64,000 nt of DNA, taken from positions 62,001 to 126,000 of the forward strand of contig CAWCHK010000010.1 in the NCBI GenBank assembly GCA_963795385.1, written 5' to 3'. The stretch comes from CAVURS01 sp963795385. Lineage in GTDB: Bacteria > Actinomycetota > Actinomycetes > Actinomycetales > CAVURS01. Made by a program: the position numbers and the translations under genes. This document shows, one piece after another, positions 18,429-28,186 of the stretch (position 1 is its first letter; each line of letters opens with the position of its first letter). Under the pieces are notes generated by a model. That model ran no database searches and was not told the DNA's origin. It saw nothing but the letters and a program-made list of their open reading frames with translations.

Positions 18429-18886
18429 CCGACGACGCGCCTCGGGGGGTCCGGCGGCAGCGGCTCGCGGCGTACGCGATCGTGTCCTGCGACGGCCGGA
18501 TCCTGTTGACCCAGCTGTCGCACCGGACCGGCTGGCCGGGTGGGTGGACCCTGCCGGGCGGTGGGGTCGACCACGGCGAGGACCCCAAGGACGCGGTCGT
18601 CCGCGAGACCTTCGAGGAGACCGGGCAGCGGCTGGTCGACCCGGTGCTGGTCGATGTCGAGTCGGAACACTTCGAGGGGACGTCGCCGCGCGGGGTGTGG
18701 GAGGACTTCCATGCCGTACGGCTGCTGTTCCGCGGGGCGGTGCCCGAGCCTGGCGAGCCGGTCGTGCACGACGTCGGCGGCACGACGTCGCAGGCGCGGT
18801 GGGTGCCGCTCGACGAGACCGACGGCATGGAGCTGGTCCCGCTGGCCCGGGGCGCGGTGGAGCGGTTGCGGGCCCAGAGCCCGTGA
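18425..18886 (+). CDS. NUDIX hydrolase
   Basis: 153-residue NUDIX protein with box GGGVDHGEDPKDAVVRETFEETGQ and flanking LAAYAIVSCDGRILLTQLSHRTGWPGGWTLP. Substrate unknown. It overlaps the GT4 gene by 4 bp and ends 1 bp before a strong hairpin. Together with the nucleotidyltransferase, the first NUDIX protein and PIG-L on the other strand it forms a compact nucleotide-sugar-related cluster. Confidence 0.9.
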   Translation: MTDDAPRGVRRQRLAAYAIVSCDGRILLTQLSHRTGWPGGWTLPGGGVDHGEDPKDAVVRETFEETGQRLVDPVLVDVESEHFEGTSPRGVWEDFHAVRLLFRGAVPEPGEPVVHDVGGTTSQARWVPLDETDGMELVPLARGAVERLRAQSP

Positions 18887-18923
18887 GTGAGCCATCGCCC
18901 CCCGGGTGGAGGCGATGGCTCAC
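18887..18923. terminator. Perfect 13-bp stem-loop terminator
   Basis: GTGAGCCATCGCC and GGCGATGGCTCAC pair perfectly around an 11-nt loop. It begins immediately after the NUDIX stop codon and sits between convergent genes. There is no T-tract, as is common for hairpin terminators in high-GC actinobacteria. Confidence 0.75.
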
Positions 18924-18970
18924 CCGCTGCGAGACGTCCCTCGCTGGACCGGCCGACTCCGGGCGGTGAC

Positions 18971-19390
18971 TCAGCGGCGCCGGGTGCGGCCGATCCCCGC
19001 GACGCCCCAGACGAGCAGGACCGCTCCGGCGGCCAGCAGGACGATCGGGCCGGTGAGGCCGATGTTCACATCGACGTCGGAGACCTGGTTGCCGATGACG
19101 GCCGCCGCGATCAGGGCGAAGATCAGGCCCCAGACGATGGTCGGCACGGACGGGCCCAGGCGCTGGCTCGGCTCGGGCCGGTCGACCACGGTCAGCAGCT
19201 CGGTCGGCTCGCTGCGCTCGGTCGGCTCGCCGCGCTCGACGGGCTCGGTCGGCTCGGGTCGGTCGACGGGCTCGGTCGGCTCGCCGCGCTCGACGGGCTC
19301 GGGCGGCTCGCCGCGCTCGATCTGCTCGGTCGGCTCGGGTCGGTCGGTCTGCTCCGTCATGGCGATCTCCTCGCGCTGCTCGTCGGTCAT
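18971..19390 (-). CDS. Two-TM membrane protein with acidic Pro/Glu repeat tail
   Basis: 139-residue protein. The first 65 residues are low-complexity repeats of EPTEPVERGEP type, strongly acidic. The rest holds two TM segments: VPTIVWGLIFALIAAAVIG and LTGPIVLLAAGAVLLVWGVAGI, ending GRTRRR. This two-TM end resembles the short membrane proteins placed beside PspC genes. The ATG overlaps the stop of the upstream PspC gene (ATGA), so it is co-expressed. Function unknown. Confidence 0.8.
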   Translation of the reverse strand: MTDEQREEIAMTEQTDRPEPTEQIERGEPPEPVERGEPTEPVDRPEPTEPVERGEPTERSEPTELLTVVDRPEPSQRLGPSVPTIVWGLIFALIAAAVIGNQVSDVDVNIGLTGPIVLLAAGAVLLVWGVAGIGRTRRR

Positions 19391-20962
19391 CGGGACACCC
19401 CGTCGCTGCGCACCCGGACCTCGCCCAGGCCGACCTTGGCGTCCACGACGATCTGGACCGGGCCCGTGGCCGAGGACTGGACCACGTCGACCCGTTGCAC
19501 GCCGAACCCCTGGGTGTCGCCGCCGAGGTCGCTCGACCCGACCACGCTGCTGCTGGAGAGGTTCTGGCCGGTCGTGCCGTCGACCAGATGCACCTGGCCG
19601 GCGCCGGCGGACGACGAGACCCGGACCTGGACATCGGAGGGTACGTCGATCGTCAGGGAGCCGATGCCGACCGCGACCGGGATGTGGGCGGGCGACGTAC
19701 GGCCCGCCAGCTGGGCCGGGTCCAGCTCGCGGAGGTCGAGCCGGGCTTCACCGATGCCGAGGCCGTAGCCGTCGGTGGCCCGGGAGAGGCTGTCCGGCGT
19801 CCAGGTCCGGTCGCCGACGGCCTGCATGTGGTGCATCTTCGGCGTGACCGCGGTCAGCAGGGTGCCGACCACCGCGACCACGGCGAAGAGTCCGACTATC
19901 CCGGCCCGCCGCCCGGCCGCGCCGCCCACGACGAGCGCGACGGCCAGGACGGACAACGCGACCGCCCAGGACATCACCGCGGTGCTCGCGTCGTAGGAGT
20001 GGTGGTGCATGAACAGTGCGGTCACCCCGGCCCCCAGGACCGCGAGGCCGCCGACCGCGAGGGCCCCGAAGCCGCCGAACGAGGGCCGCCGCGGGCGGGG
20101 TGGCCTGGGCGGGGGGACCGGCACGGGCGGGGTCATGGTCGAGGTGCGGCCGCCGAGCCGCCGCGTACGGCTGCCCGGCGTACGGCTGCCCGGCGTACGG
20201 CTGCCCGGCGTACGGCGTGCTCGGGACGTCCGGGACGCCGGCGGCGGGAGCCGTCGATGCCCACGGGGGCGATGCTCGGCGCGGCGTACGGTGCGGTCGG
20301 ACCCGACTGCCGGGTCCGACGGCCCGGCTGAGCGGCGGCGGCGCGGCGCGGGCCCTGCGGCGGCTGCGTCTGGCGGCGGTTGACGATCAGGTAGATGACG
20401 AACCCGACCGCAGCGACGGTGACCACGCTGGAGGTCAGGCCCCAGAAGAAGCTGCCCCCGCCCCGCCCCACCCGAAGCTGCCCGGCCAGTGCCGGATCCA
20501 GGCACCGGAGCCGAGCGAGCTGGCCGTGACGATGATGGCGCCAACCGCGCCTGCGGTGACGTCACCGTGCAGGGCCTGCTCGGCGTGGATCCGGCCGTCC
20601 GGCTCGGGCAGGAGCAGCCAGGCCAACCCGTAGGCCACGACCCCGATGCCGCCGAAGAAGACCAGGATGATCGCGAGCACCCGGACCACCGTGACGTCGA
20701 TGCCGGTGCGCTCCGCGAGGCCGCCGCAGACGCCGCCGACGAACCGGTGGCGGTCCGAGCGGTAGAGCCCGATGCCGCGAATGCCGTCGAAGAACCGGCG
20801 CAGGGCGTGGTTGTCCTGCGGCGGGGTCGGGCCGGTCGGGCCGGTCGGGCCGGTGGGGCCCGTCGCGCCGGTGGGACCGGCGGCGCCGGTGGGGCCGGGG
20901 GGCGGACCCGGCGGTGGAGGCGGGGGTGTCGGCGCGCTGGGGCCGGGAGCTGTCTCGTTCAT
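19387..20962 (-). CDS. PspC-domain membrane protein with C-terminal adhesin-like domain (frameshifted)
   Basis: Large PspC protein of about 520 residues once two or three indels (near 20470 and 20150-20230) are allowed for. Order: a collagen-like tail of GPTG repeats, then RHRFVGGVCGGLAERTGIDVTVVRVLAI (PspC), several TM segments (FFWGLTSSVVTVAAVGFVIYLIV; ALAVGGLAVLGAGVTALFM; VMSWAVALSVLAVALVVGGAA), a YAGQP repeat linker, and a C-terminal beta-rich domain (IPVAVGIGSLTIDVPSDVQVRVSSSAGAGQV) like the DUF4097/LiaF-type domain. It is divergent from the kinase-regulator pair and probably works with it in envelope stress sensing. A CAGATT hexamer lies 7 nt before the ATG. Confidence 0.8.
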
Positions 20963-21116
20963 GGCAGCAAATCTGCCCGCCGGGCGGCGCCCGCACCATC
21001 GGGCGTCGCCCTGAGCCGACCCTGGCTCGGGGCCCGGGAGCCCCTGGCCGATCTGGGGGGTCGAGGGTCCCCTGTCCCTGAGGCGCTCGCGGAGCGGCAC
21101 GCGGGAGGATGTCCTG

Positions 21117-22656
21117 GTGAGCGAACCGCCAGGCCCCGTGCTCCCACCCGGCCGCCTTGCTCCGCCTGAGCCGGTGGATCAGCCCGATCCGGGCCCAGAT
21201 CACCGGCCGAACCGGAGTACGGCGAGCTGGGGGGGCGATGCGCCCGCGCCGCCACCGTCATCCTCGACGCGGCCACCGCTGCCGCCACCGCCCTCAGCCC
21301 CACTCGCGCGGAGCTGGACGGGGAGCTGGACGGGGAGCGGGCGGGAGCCAGCCCGGAGGGCCGGCCCGCCCGAGGCTGAGACGGCCTGCGCAGGGCCGGT
21401 ACGTCGCGGGCGTCGCGCTCGGGCTGGCCGACCACCTGGGCCTGCCGGTCAAGCTGGTGCGGATCGCCTTCGTCGTCGCGACCGTGGCGACGAGCGGTGC
21501 CGGCCTGCTGGCGTACGTCCTGCTCTGGGCCCTCACGCCGCAGGAGACCGCCGACCCCGCGGCGCCCCGGCGCCCCGGTCGCGTCGTCCGCGACCCCTCT
21601 GTGTCGCCGTCGACGAGCCCGGGCCCGGCGGCCGGGCTGAGCCGCGAGCGGGCCGGCGCGCTGATCGCGGGCCTCGGGCTCGTGGTGGCCGGCGTCGCCC
21701 TCCTGCTCTCCCGGGCCGGGCTGGACCTGCACGCGGAGATCTGGGTGCCGCTGCTCGTCCTGCTGGTCGGCGCCAACCTGGCCCTGCGGCAGCTGGACAT
21801 CAGCGAGCGGGCCCGCTGGCTCGCCCCGGCAGGCGGCTCGCAGCGGATCGGCCTGCTGCGCCTCGGGGGCGGTGTGGTACTGGCCGTCGTCGGCATCCTG
21901 CTGCTGGTCGCGCGGGGGACCCGGGCCAGCGACTTCCTGCCGATCGCGGTCGCGTCCCTGGCGGTGCTGCTGGGCGTCGCACTGGTCCTCGCCCCGTGGG
22001 GCGTCCGGCTCTGGCGGGACCTCGAGCGCGAGCGCGCGCTGCGGGCCCGCGAGGTCGAGCGGGCCGAGATCGCGGCGCACCTGCACGACTCCGTGCTGCA
22101 GACCCTCGCCCTGATCCAGCGCAAGCCGGGCGACGCCGCCGAGGTCGCCAAGCTGGCCCGGGCGCAGGAGCGTGAGCTGCGCGACTGGCTGTACGCCGGG
22201 TCGACGGCGGGCGCCGAGAGCCTCCAGCTCGCCGTTCGGGAGGTCGTGGCCGAGGTGGAGGACGGGTTCGGCGTGCCGGTCGACCTGGTCATCGTGGGCG
22301 ACCGCCCGGCCGACGAGGGCTCGCGCGCCCTGGTGCAAGCCTTGCGCGAGGCGCTGCTCAACGCCGTACGACACGGCCGGCCGCCGGTCTCGGCCTACGT
22401 CGAGTCGAGCCCGGAGGGCATCAGTGCGTTCGTCCGTGACCGGGGCGACGGCTTCGACCCGGCGGCTGTCCCGACCGACCGGCTCGGCGTGCGGGAGTCG
22501 ATCGTGGGCCGGATGCAGCGCCACGGAGGGCACGCCGACGTACGCCGGGTCGAGGCCGGCGGCACGGAGGTCAGGCTGGAGCTGCCGGCCGAAACACGCG
22601 GCGTACCAACGGAATCGGCTGACCAGCCGGTACCTACGGACTCGAGAGGCGAGTGA
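21117..22656 (+). CDS. Histidine kinase with N-terminal PspC domain (frameshifted)
   Basis: Sensor kinase of about 510 residues. After a Pro-rich tail comes a PspC domain (GRYVAGVALGLADHLGLPVKLVRIAFVVATVA), then TM segments (LIAGLGLVVAGVALLLSRAGL; WVPLLVLLVGANLAL; VVLAVVGILLLVA; FLPIAVASLAVLLGVALVLAPW). The HisKA_3-type phosphoacceptor is in AEIAAHLHDSVLQTLALIQR and the ATPase domain shows ALREALLNAVRHG and VRDRGDGFDP. One indel near 21380 separates the tail from the PspC domain. GTG 21117 follows GGGAGGAT. The response regulator overlaps by 4 bp. Confidence 0.88.
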
Positions 22657-23318
22657 GCGGGATGCGCGTTGTGCTGGTGGACGACCACCGGATGTTCCGC
22701 ACGGGGGTGCGGGCCGAGCTGGCGCGCGACCTCGACGTCGTGGGCGAGGCGGACAGCGTCGACGCCGCGATCGCCGTGGTGGCCCGCGAGCGGCCGGACG
22801 TCGTGCTGCTCGACGTCCACCTCCCCGGCGGTGACGGCGGGGGAGGGGCCGAGGTACTCACCAGGTCGGCCGGCCTGACGACCGCGGCTGGTGAGCCCGT
22901 GCGCTTCCTGGCGTTGAGCGTCTCCGACGCGGCCGAGGACGTCATCGCGGTGATCCGGGCCGGGGCGCGGGGCTATGTCACGAAGACGGTGGACGGTGAC
23001 GAGCTGTCCAACGCCGTACGCCGCGTGGCCGGTGGCGACGCGGTGTTCAGCCCGCGGCTGGCCGGCTTCGTCCTGGACGCGTTCGGCACCGGGGCCGGCG
23101 ATCTGGCCGTCGTGGACGAGGAGCTCGATCGGCTCAGCGCCCGGGAGCGCGAGGTGATGCGGCTCATCGCCCGCGGGTACGCCTACAAGGAGGTGGCCAA
23201 GGAGCTGTTCATCTCGGTGAAGACCGTGGAGACCCACGTCTCGTCGGTGCTGCGCAAGCTGCAGCTCTCCAGCCGGCACGAGCTGACCCGCTGGGCCGCC
23301 GACCGCCGCCTCCTCTGA
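22653..23318 (+). CDS. NarL/LuxR-type response regulator
   Basis: 221-residue response regulator. The receiver domain begins MRVVLVDDHRMFRTGVRAEL, has the phospho-acceptor Asp in VVLLDVHLPGGDG, and Lys in GYVTKTVDGDEL. The C-terminal HTH is LSAREREVMRLIARGYAYKEVAKELFISVKTVETHVSSVLRKL. The GTG overlaps the kinase stop, so the pair is translated together. The likely target is the divergent PspC gene and its downstream partner, by analogy with LiaRS-type systems; this is inference. Confidence 0.93.
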   Translation: MSGMRVVLVDDHRMFRTGVRAELARDLDVVGEADSVDAAIAVVARERPDVVLLDVHLPGGDGGGGAEVLTRSAGLTTAAGEPVRFLALSVSDAAEDVIAVIRAGARGYVTKTVDGDELSNAVRRVAGGDAVFSPRLAGFVLDAFGTGAGDLAVVDEELDRLSAREREVMRLIARGYAYKEVAKELFISVKTVETHVSSVLRKLQLSSRHELTRWAADRRLL

Positions 23319-23320
23319 CC

Positions 23321-23453
23321 CCTCTGGTCTTGGCTGCCGACCCTCTGGTCTTGGCCGTCGACTCCGGGTTTGGCGGTGGGCTCCGGGTTGCGATCGGACA
23401 TATCGGGCGGCAAAACCCGGAACCGACGGCCAAACCCGGAACCGACGGCCAAG
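23321..23453. repeat. Palindromic intergenic repeat, family B copy 1, with a 20-bp direct repeat
   Basis: The left arm from 23350 (CTTGGCCGTCGACTCCGGGT, then a degenerate second copy) pairs with the right arm ending at 23453, giving an imperfect stem of about 42 bp around CGGACATATCGGGCG. The arms themselves are direct double copies. A tandem duplicate of CCTCTGGTCTTGGC starts at 23321 and 23342. It lies between convergent genes. A relative is at 29,741-29,829. Confidence 0.8.
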
Positions 23454-23459
23454 AGGGGG

Positions 23460-24188
23460 CTAGGCGATGGCCACGACGCGGAAGGACTCGGCGAGCCGGC
23501 CCTCGGGCAGACCCAGGCGCTCGGCGGTCAGGCCGGACCACTGCCGGAGCATGTCCTCCAGGTCCGCGCGGTGCCCCGTCTGGCTGACGTGGGCCCGCAG
23601 CGCGGCGACCTTGCGCGGGAACGTCGCCGTGATGTCCACCGGATGGTCCGATTGCGGGTCCGCCATCATCCACAGCTCGGGCACGGTCCAGGCCTCGAGC
23701 CCCTCCTCGGCCAGCAGCTCGGGGAACGCGAACGGGTTGCGCGCCGCCGGGTAGACCGCCCGCACCGTCGCCTCGCCCGCCGCCAGGTGGTCCGGGTGCG
23801 AGGCACCGAGCCGGTCCCACCAGCGTTCCGGGCTCTGGGTCAGCACCCGCCGCGGCCGGACGTCCCGGATCACCCGGGAGATGTCACGCACGAGCCCCTG
23901 CGACACCTCGAGCCCGCCGTCCGGGTAGCCGTCGAGGAACCGCACGTCGGTGACCCCGAGCTCGGCGGCCGCCGCCCGCTGCTCGCGCTCGCGCAGGACC
24001 GGCATCTCGGACCGCGGGGTGTCGTCGAAGCCGCCGGCGTCCCCGCGGGTGCACAGCAGGTACGTCACCGAGATGCCCGCGTCCACCCAGCCCGCGACCG
24101 TGCCGCCCGACCCGAAGTCCACATCGTCCGGATGTGCGACGACGACGAGGGCCCGCTCGATCTCAGTGTCCGGAATCGTGGTCGCCAC
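23460..24188 (-). CDS. PIG-L/LmbE family deacetylase (MshB/Mca-like)
   Basis: 242-residue deacetylase. The zinc motif is VVVAHPDDVDFGSGGTVAGW, with Asp where many members have Glu, followed by TRGDAGG and the second motif SHPDHLAAGEATVRAVYPAARNP. It resembles the actinobacterial PIG-L proteins near mycothiol enzymes. I chose GTG 24188 because a TACGCT hexamer lies 7 nt upstream (24196-24201 reverse), indicating a leaderless mRNA; an upstream ATG at 24233 is the alternative. Substrate not determined. Confidence 0.85.
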   Translation of the reverse strand: MATTIPDTEIERALVVVAHPDDVDFGSGGTVAGWVDAGISVTYLLCTRGDAGGFDDTPRSEMPVLREREQRAAAAELGVTDVRFLDGYPDGGLEVSQGLVRDISRVIRDVRPRRVLTQSPERWWDRLGASHPDHLAAGEATVRAVYPAARNPFAFPELLAEEGLEAWTVPELWMMADPQSDHPVDITATFPRKVAALRAHVSQTGHRADLEDMLRQWSGLTAERLGLPEGRLAESFRVVAIA

Positions 24189-24250
24189 GCCGGGCAGCGT
24201 AGTGACGAGCGCGACCGGCGTCGTACCCGGCACGTAACCTTGGTCGGGAG

Positions 24251-26684
24251 ATGAGCACCCTCTTCGACGATCTCCTGGCCTGCCCGGAGTCCTGACCTCT
24301 CCGCCTCCCGCCCGACCTGCCCCGACCTGCCGCCCGACCTGAGGGCCCGGACTTCCTGAGCCCGGCGGAGATCCGGGACCGGGTCGAGCCCCCGCCCCCG
24401 CCCGACCCGTCCCGCGACCCGGCCGCGCTGCTGGAGGGGCTGAACCCGCAACAGCGCGAGGCCGTCGTCCACGAGGGCAGCCCGCTCCTGATCATCGCCG
24501 GAGCCGGGTCGGGCAAGACCCGGGTGCTGACCCACCGGATCGCCTACCTGCTGGCGGCCCGAGGCGTGCACCCGGGAGAGGTCCTGGCCATCACCTTCAC
24601 CAACAAGGCGGCCGGCGAGATGCGCGAGCGCGTCGTCGGCCTGGTCGGCCCGCGGGCCAACCGGATGTGGGTCTCGACGTTCCACTCGGCCTGCGTGCGG
24701 ATCCTGCGGCGCGAGGCCGGCAGCGTCGGGCTCAGGTCGTCGTTCTCGATCTACGACGCGGCCGACTCGCAGCGGATGATGGCGCTGGTCATGCGCGAGC
24801 TCGATCTCGACCCGAAGCGTACCCGCCAAGGGGTTTCGCCGCCCAGATCTCCAACCTCAAGAACGAGCTGATCGACGAGGACGACCTTCGCCGCGCGGGT
24901 CACGGCGACGACGGCGAGGGCAACCACACCGAGCGGATGGTGGCCGAGGCCTACCGGATGTACCAGCAGCGGCTGCGCCAGGCCAACGCGCTCGACTTCG
25001 ACGACCTGATCATGACGACGGTCAACATCCTGCAGGCCTTCCCGGAGGTCGCCGAGCACTACCGGCGCCGGTTCCGGCACGTGCTGGTCGACGAGTACCA
25101 GGACACCAACCACGCGCAGTACGTCGCTGGTCCGCGAGCTGGTCGGAGCCGGTACGCCGGAGGTGCCGCCCGCCGAGCTGGTCGTCGTCGGCGACGCGGA
25201 CCAGTCGATCTACGCCTTCCGCGGTGCGACGATCCGCAACATCGCGGAGTTCGAGGACGACTACCCGAACGCGAAGACCATTCTGCTGGAGCAGAACTAC
25301 CGCTCGACGCAGACGATCCTCGGTGCGGCCAACGCGGTCATCGCCAAGAACCCCGGCCGCAAGCCGAAGAACCTCTGGACCGCCAGCGGCGACGGCGAGC
25401 CGATCGTCGGGTACGTCGCGGACAACGAGCACGACGAGGCGTCCTTCGTCGCCGAGGAGGTCCAGCGGCTGACCGAGTCGGCGGGGGTGCGGCCGGGCGA
25501 CGTCGCCGTGTTCTACCGGACCAACGCGCAGTCCCGCGTCCTGGAGGAGGTGTTCGTCCGGGTCGGCCTGCCGTACAAGCTGATCGGCGGCACCCGCTTC
25601 TACGAGCGGCGCGAGATCAAGGACGTCCTGGCCTACCTGCGGGTGCTGGCCAACCCGAGCGACACCGTCAACCTGCGGCGCATCCTCAACGTCCCGAAGC
25701 GAGGGATCGGCGACCGGGCCGAGGCCGCCCTGGTGGCCCTGTCCGAGCGCGAGCGGATCGGCTTCGTCGAGGCCCTGGCCCGGGCCGACGAGGCACCCGG
25801 CCTGGCGACCCGCAGCCTGACCTGCATCACCCAGTTCACCCAGCTGCTCGAGGCGCTGGCTACCGTCGTCGAGGGCGGCGCCGGCCCGGCCACCGCCCTG
25901 GAGGCGATCCTGGAGCAGACCGGCTATCTCGCGGAGCTGATGGCCAGCCAGGACCCGCAGGACGAGACCCGGGTGGAGAACCTCGCCGAGCTCGTCGCCG
26001 TCGCGCGCGAGTTCGAGGAGGCGTCGCCGGAGGGCACGCTGACGGACTTCCTCGAGGGGGTCTCGCTGGTGGCCGACGCCGACCAGGTGCCGGACGAGGC
26101 CGTCGCCGACGGCGCCGACGAGCAGGCGCCGCACGAGGACCCGGGCGTCGTCGCGCTGATGACGCTGCACACCGCCAAGGGCCTGGAGTTCCCCGTGGTC
26201 TTCCTCACCGGCCTCGAGGACGGCGTCTTCCCGCACCTGCGGGCGATGACCGACACCCGCGAGCTGGAGGAGGAGCGTCGGCTCGCGTACGTCGGCGTGA
26301 CCCGGGCCCGCGAGCGGCTCTACCTCAGCCGGGCCGGCGTCCGCAGCGCTTGGGGTGCGCCGTCGTACAACCCGCCGTCCCGGTTCCTGGACGAGATCCC
26401 GGACGCCCTGGTCGACTGGCGGCGGACCGAGACCAGCGGCCAGCGGGTGCAGCGGCAACACGCCGGCGATCGCCCGGCTGGCCCAGCGGGCCGGCGTCCG
26501 CTCGCCGGGCAACCGGGCGGTCATCCACCTGGAGCCGGGCGACCGGGTCACCCACGACAGCTTCGGGCTCGGCACGGTCGTGCGGGTCGAGGGCAGTGGC
26601 GACGGCGCGATGGCCCACGTCGACTTCGGCGACCAGGGGGTCAAGCGGCTGCTGCTGCGCTACGCCCCGGTCGAGAAACTCTGA
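24251..26684 (+). CDS. pcrA: ATP-dependent DNA helicase PcrA/UvrD (frameshifted)
   Basis: Superfamily 1A 3'-5' helicase for DNA repair and replication-fork maintenance. The start MSTLFDDLL is the usual actinobacterial one. Motifs in order: Walker A AGAGSGKTRVL, Ia ITFTNKAAGEM, II (Walker B) VLVDEYQDTN, III VVVGDADQSIYAFRGA, IV NYRSTQTIL, V MTLHTAKGLEFPVVF, VI YVGVTRARERLYLS. The C-terminal Tudor-like piece HDSFGLGTVVRVEGSGDGAMAHVDFG ends the protein. Four indels (near 24300, 24830, 25125 and 26450) split the frame; all motifs are intact. About 800 residues when repaired, a normal length. Confidence 0.93.
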
Positions 26685-26719
26685 GGCGCCGCAACCCTTT
26701 TCGCCTCTACCGTGGCAGC

Positions 26720-27256
26720 GTGACCGACACACCCTGCGACCGGCTCGGCCGCGTCGACATCACCTCGATCCGCGAGGACGACTGGCAGCGGCTGCGCGAG
26801 CTCCGGCTGGAGATGCTCGCCGACAGCCCCTCGGCCTTCGTCGAGACGCTGGAGTCGGCGCTGGCGGCGGACGAGGCCGAGTGGCGGTTCCGGGCCGCCC
26901 GCGCCGGTGGGCCGGGCAACGTCGGAGTGGTCGCCGTCGACCGGGGCACGGGCCGGTTCGTCGGCACGATGAGCGGCTACACCGACGCCGGGCGCGGCTC
27001 CGGGCGTGGCTGGTCGCGGTGTACGTCGCGCCCGGACTATACGGCGGGGGACGCCGGCGTGGCGGATGCGCTGCTGGACCGGGTCGAGGCCTGGGCCCGG
27101 GAGCGCGGTCAGGCCGCGTTGTTCCTCGAGGTGCACGAGTCGAACTCACGGGCGCAGGCGTTCTACCTGCGGCGGGGGTATGAGTTCACCGGTGCCCAGC
27201 GGCCGTACGACCTGGACCACCGCCAGCTCGAGCTGGAGATGAGCCGCCGGCTCTGA
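26720..27256 (+). CDS. GNAT family N-acetyltransferase (compensated frameshift)
   Basis: 178-residue acetyltransferase with ITSIREDDWQRLRELRLEMLADSPSAFVET at the N-terminus, typical of GNATs that act on small molecules or ribosomal-protein-like substrates. The acetyl-CoA-binding strand should read WLVAVYVAP but appears in another frame at 27005-27035; two compensating indels near 26990 and 27037 explain this. The C-terminal half, SNSRAQAFYLRRGYEFTG, is the usual motif B. A TACCGT hexamer 6 nt before the GTG indicates a leaderless start. Substrate unknown. Confidence 0.85.
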   Translation: MTDTPCDRLGRVDITSIREDDWQRLRELRLEMLADSPSAFVETLESALAADEAEWRFRAARAGGPGNVGVVAVDRGTGRFVGTMSGYTDAGRGSGRGWSRCTSRPDYTAGDAGVADALLDRVEAWARERGQAALFLEVHESNSRAQAFYLRRGYEFTGAQRPYDLDHRQLELEMSRRL

Positions 27257-27261
27257 GCTCC

Positions 27262-27297
27262 GGGCTACGGCTCGGGCTACGGCTCGGGCTACGGCTT
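27262..27297. repeat. Short direct repeat CTACGGCTCGGG, about three copies
   Basis: Three near-identical 12-bp units fill the space between the convergent GNAT and M23 genes. The last unit includes the TAG stop of the M23 gene. Confidence 0.6.
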
Positions 27298-28046
27298 GAG
27301 GTGGTGCGCCCGCAACCAGGGCAGCGGGTTCACCGGGCCGCCGCCGTGCGGGTGGATCTCCAGGTGCAGGTGCGGCCCGGTCGAGTGGCCGGTCGAGCCG
27401 ACCAGCCCGATCAGCTCGGCGGGGTCGACCTTCTGACCGACCTTGACGTCGATCTTGGACAGGTGGCCGTACCAGCTGCAGGTGCCGTCCCAGTGCCGGA
27501 TCTCGATCTTGTTGCCGTAGCCGCTCTGCACGCCGGCGAAGACGACGACGCCGCTGGAGATCGCGTGGACCGGCGTGCCGATCGGTGCCGCGAAGTCCTC
27601 GCCGGCGTGCAGCTTGCCCCAGCGCATGCCGAAGCCCGAGGTCTTGACGTAGTGCACGACGGGAAGCACCCACCGGTGCGCGGCGGCGGCCTTGCAGCCG
27701 CGGCCTGCGCCAGCTCGGCCCGCTGGGCTGCCCGGCTGGTCTTCAGGTCGAGCTCGGTCTGCCGCTCGGCGACCGCGCTGAGGACGCTGGAGGGCGCGGC
27801 GCTCACGTCGCGCAGCGAGGCCACCCGCGCGGACGCGGTCGGCTCCTGCTCGGTGCGCTGGGCCGAGGCGACGGCGGCACCGTCCACGCCGGCGGCGACG
27901 CCGACACCCGTCGCGACGATGCTCAGGGCGGCGGCCGCCGTGGCCGGGATGGTGGCCCCGGCCAGGCTCACCTGTCGACTGGGCTTCGCGGCGACGGCCC
28001 GGCGGCGGCCGACGTACGAGGCGTCGGCGGGCGGGTCGGACGGCAC
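27289..28046 (-). CDS. M23 family secreted metallopeptidase (one frameshift)
   Basis: Peptidoglycan-targeted endopeptidase of the lysostaphin/LytM type. The N-terminus holds an Arg-rich stretch and a hydrophobic signal or anchor (VSLAGATIPATAAAALSIVATGVGVAAG), then a coiled region. The M23 domain has the zinc ligands in MRWGKLHAGEDFAAPIGTPV (H and D) and in STGHSTGPHLHLEIHP (HXH). An indel near 27680 falls between the coiled region and the domain. GTG 28046 follows GGAGGACC. In Streptomyces an M23 gene also sits beside pcrA. Confidence 0.88.
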
Positions 28047-28186
28047 GTCTGGTCCTCCGGGCAGGTCTGGGAGAGGGGCGCAGGGGGGATACGCCGCCTG
28101 GCGACCCTAACCGAGGACCCGCCGCAAGGTCGACTCCGGCTGTCCGCCTTTGTGGATTGCCGTCCGGGTTTGGGGGGCCTGCGGCC

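Noticed and set aside
17226..19634. Long minus-strand extension upstream of the PIG-L start
   Set aside because: It overlaps the well-supported GT4 and NUDIX genes on the plus strand and contains only low-complexity shadow sequence.
20820..20900. A true collagen-like protein
   Set aside because: The GPTG repeats are a short N-terminal tail of a PspC-domain membrane protein, not a separate collagen-like gene.
28047..28186. ydaO-type (c-di-AMP) riboswitch before the M23 peptidase gene
   Set aside because: Such riboswitches occur before actinobacterial cell-wall hydrolases, but I could not find the conserved ydaO blocks in this short leader.
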